Assembly (NCBI GenBank): GCA_003508605.1
Contig: DNUB01000129.1
Coordinates: 7,162-15,035 of the forward strand
Source of the DNA: Oscillospiraceae bacterium
GTDB lineage: Bacteria; Bacillota; Clostridia; Oscillospirales; Ruminococcaceae
Reading direction: 5' to 3'
DNA length: 7,874 bases
A model generated the notes under the pieces. It was not told the origin of the DNA. It made no database searches and saw only the letters and a list, made by a program, of their open reading frames with translations. Within the stretch, counting starts at the first letter, position 1; every line of letters begins with the position of its first letter. The position numbers were made by a program, and so were the translations under genes. Below, in pieces: positions 7,707 through 7,874 of the stretch.

Positions 7707-7737
7707 TGAATCCTGATGGGCTTATGCCCCGGATTCA
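7707..7737 (-). repeat. Second hairpin: 7-bp plus 4-bp inverted repeat next to the first
   Basis: The outer arms TGAATCC (7707-7713) and GGATTCA (7731-7737) pair perfectly. Inside, GGGC (7718-7721) and GCCC (7726-7729) pair around TTAT, with an asymmetric internal loop (TGAT opposite C). It starts 5 bp from the other hairpin and lies in the leader of the 1662-residue protein gene. It may be a terminator, an mRNA-stabilising 5' structure or part of an intergenic repeat; the sequence alone does not decide. No convincing -35/-10 pair was found in 7657-7831. Confidence 0.45.
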
Positions 7738-7742
7738 TCATA

Positions 7743-7765
7743 AATTAGGGGCGCTGTCCCTAATT
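7743..7765 (-). terminator. Perfect 8-bp inverted repeat, possible weak terminator of the upstream dockerin gene
   Basis: The arms AATTAGGG (7743-7750) and CCCTAATT (7758-7765) pair perfectly around a 7-nt loop, 66 nt downstream of the third gene's stop. On the minus strand the stem is followed by TATGATG, not a long T-run, so it is not a textbook intrinsic terminator. It could be a processing or attenuator structure, or half of a small palindromic intergenic repeat. Confidence 0.4.
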
Positions 7766-7831
7766 GAAATTTTGCATATTATTAAAGCTGTGGGTCAGCC
7801 CTATGCGGACAGATTCTAAGAGTACCGCCTG

Positions 7832-7874
7832 CTAATCCAGCACCCTGCTGCCCGATACCGCCTGCAAAATCCAC
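7832..7874 (-). CDS. 3' end of a third dockerin-bearing gene (partial, cut by the right window edge)
   Basis: Only the last 14 codons before a TAG at 7832-7834 are visible. They read WILQAVSGSRVLD, the same last 13 residues as the 1662-residue protein. The DNA from 7823 to 7874 matches 2659-2710 at 50 of 52 positions, including 9 nt beyond the stop codon. Short as it is, the match in frame, stop position and downstream flank makes a real gene end very likely. It shows that the array continues upstream. Nothing can be said about the rest of the protein beyond an expected dockerin. It could also be a decayed or partial duplicate. Confidence 0.8.
   Translation of the reverse strand, partial: WILQAVSGSRVLD

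Noticed and set aside
7685..7741. Minus-strand 18-codon frame (MMNPGHKPIRIQRRTFGF) in the leader of the large gene, a possible leader peptide
   Set aside because: No Shine-Dalgarno precedes it, it is embedded in the hairpin region, and no codon run suggests attenuation.

Overview
The window holds a tandem array of large, secreted, multidomain proteins, all encoded on the minus strand. Two are essentially complete and the last 14 codons of a third lie at the right edge. Each ends, or is inferred to end, in the same type I dockerin. The two long ones carry Sec signal peptides and long leucine-rich-repeat (LRR) arrays of the BspA type (LRR_5). Type I dockerins, an S-layer-homology-like region, BspA LRRs, CUB-like and YTG-type beta modules and AGGA-type ribosome binding sites together suggest a Gram-positive anaerobe of the Clostridia, probably a Ruminococcus/Oscillospiraceae-like gut or rumen bacterium. 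This placement is inference; no phylogenetic marker gene is present.

Layout in transcription order, right to left: (i) 7874-7832, the 3' tip of an upstream dockerin gene; (ii) 7831-7657, a 175-bp intergenic stretch with two adjacent hairpins and a Shine-Dalgarno site; (iii) 7656-2668, a 1662-residue protein: signal peptide, SLH-like repeats, an unnamed beta-rich module, about 22 LRRs with an internal 363-bp duplication, two YTG/MBG-like beta modules, a CUB-like domain, a shared pre-dockerin domain and a dockerin; (iv) 2667-2618, a 50-bp gap without a visible terminator but with a Shine-Dalgarno site; (v) 2617-1, an open frame of 872 codons cut by the left edge: signal peptide, 22 LRRs with an exact 69-bp period interrupted three times by a 40-residue spacer, the same pre-dockerin domain, and the first half of a dockerin. 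By alignment to its neighbour it should end about 71 nt past the window, at about 895 residues.

The two long genes share a C-terminal cassette, with nearly identical DNA in patches, on different N-terminal bodies. The third gene matches the dockerin end even past the stop codon. The simplest reading is a family of surface adhesion or ligand-binding proteins docked by one cohesin type, made by tandem duplication, module swapping and local sequence homogenisation. No cohesin, enzyme, RNA gene, CRISPR array or transposase is seen. The plus-strand open frames are antisense shadows of the repeats.
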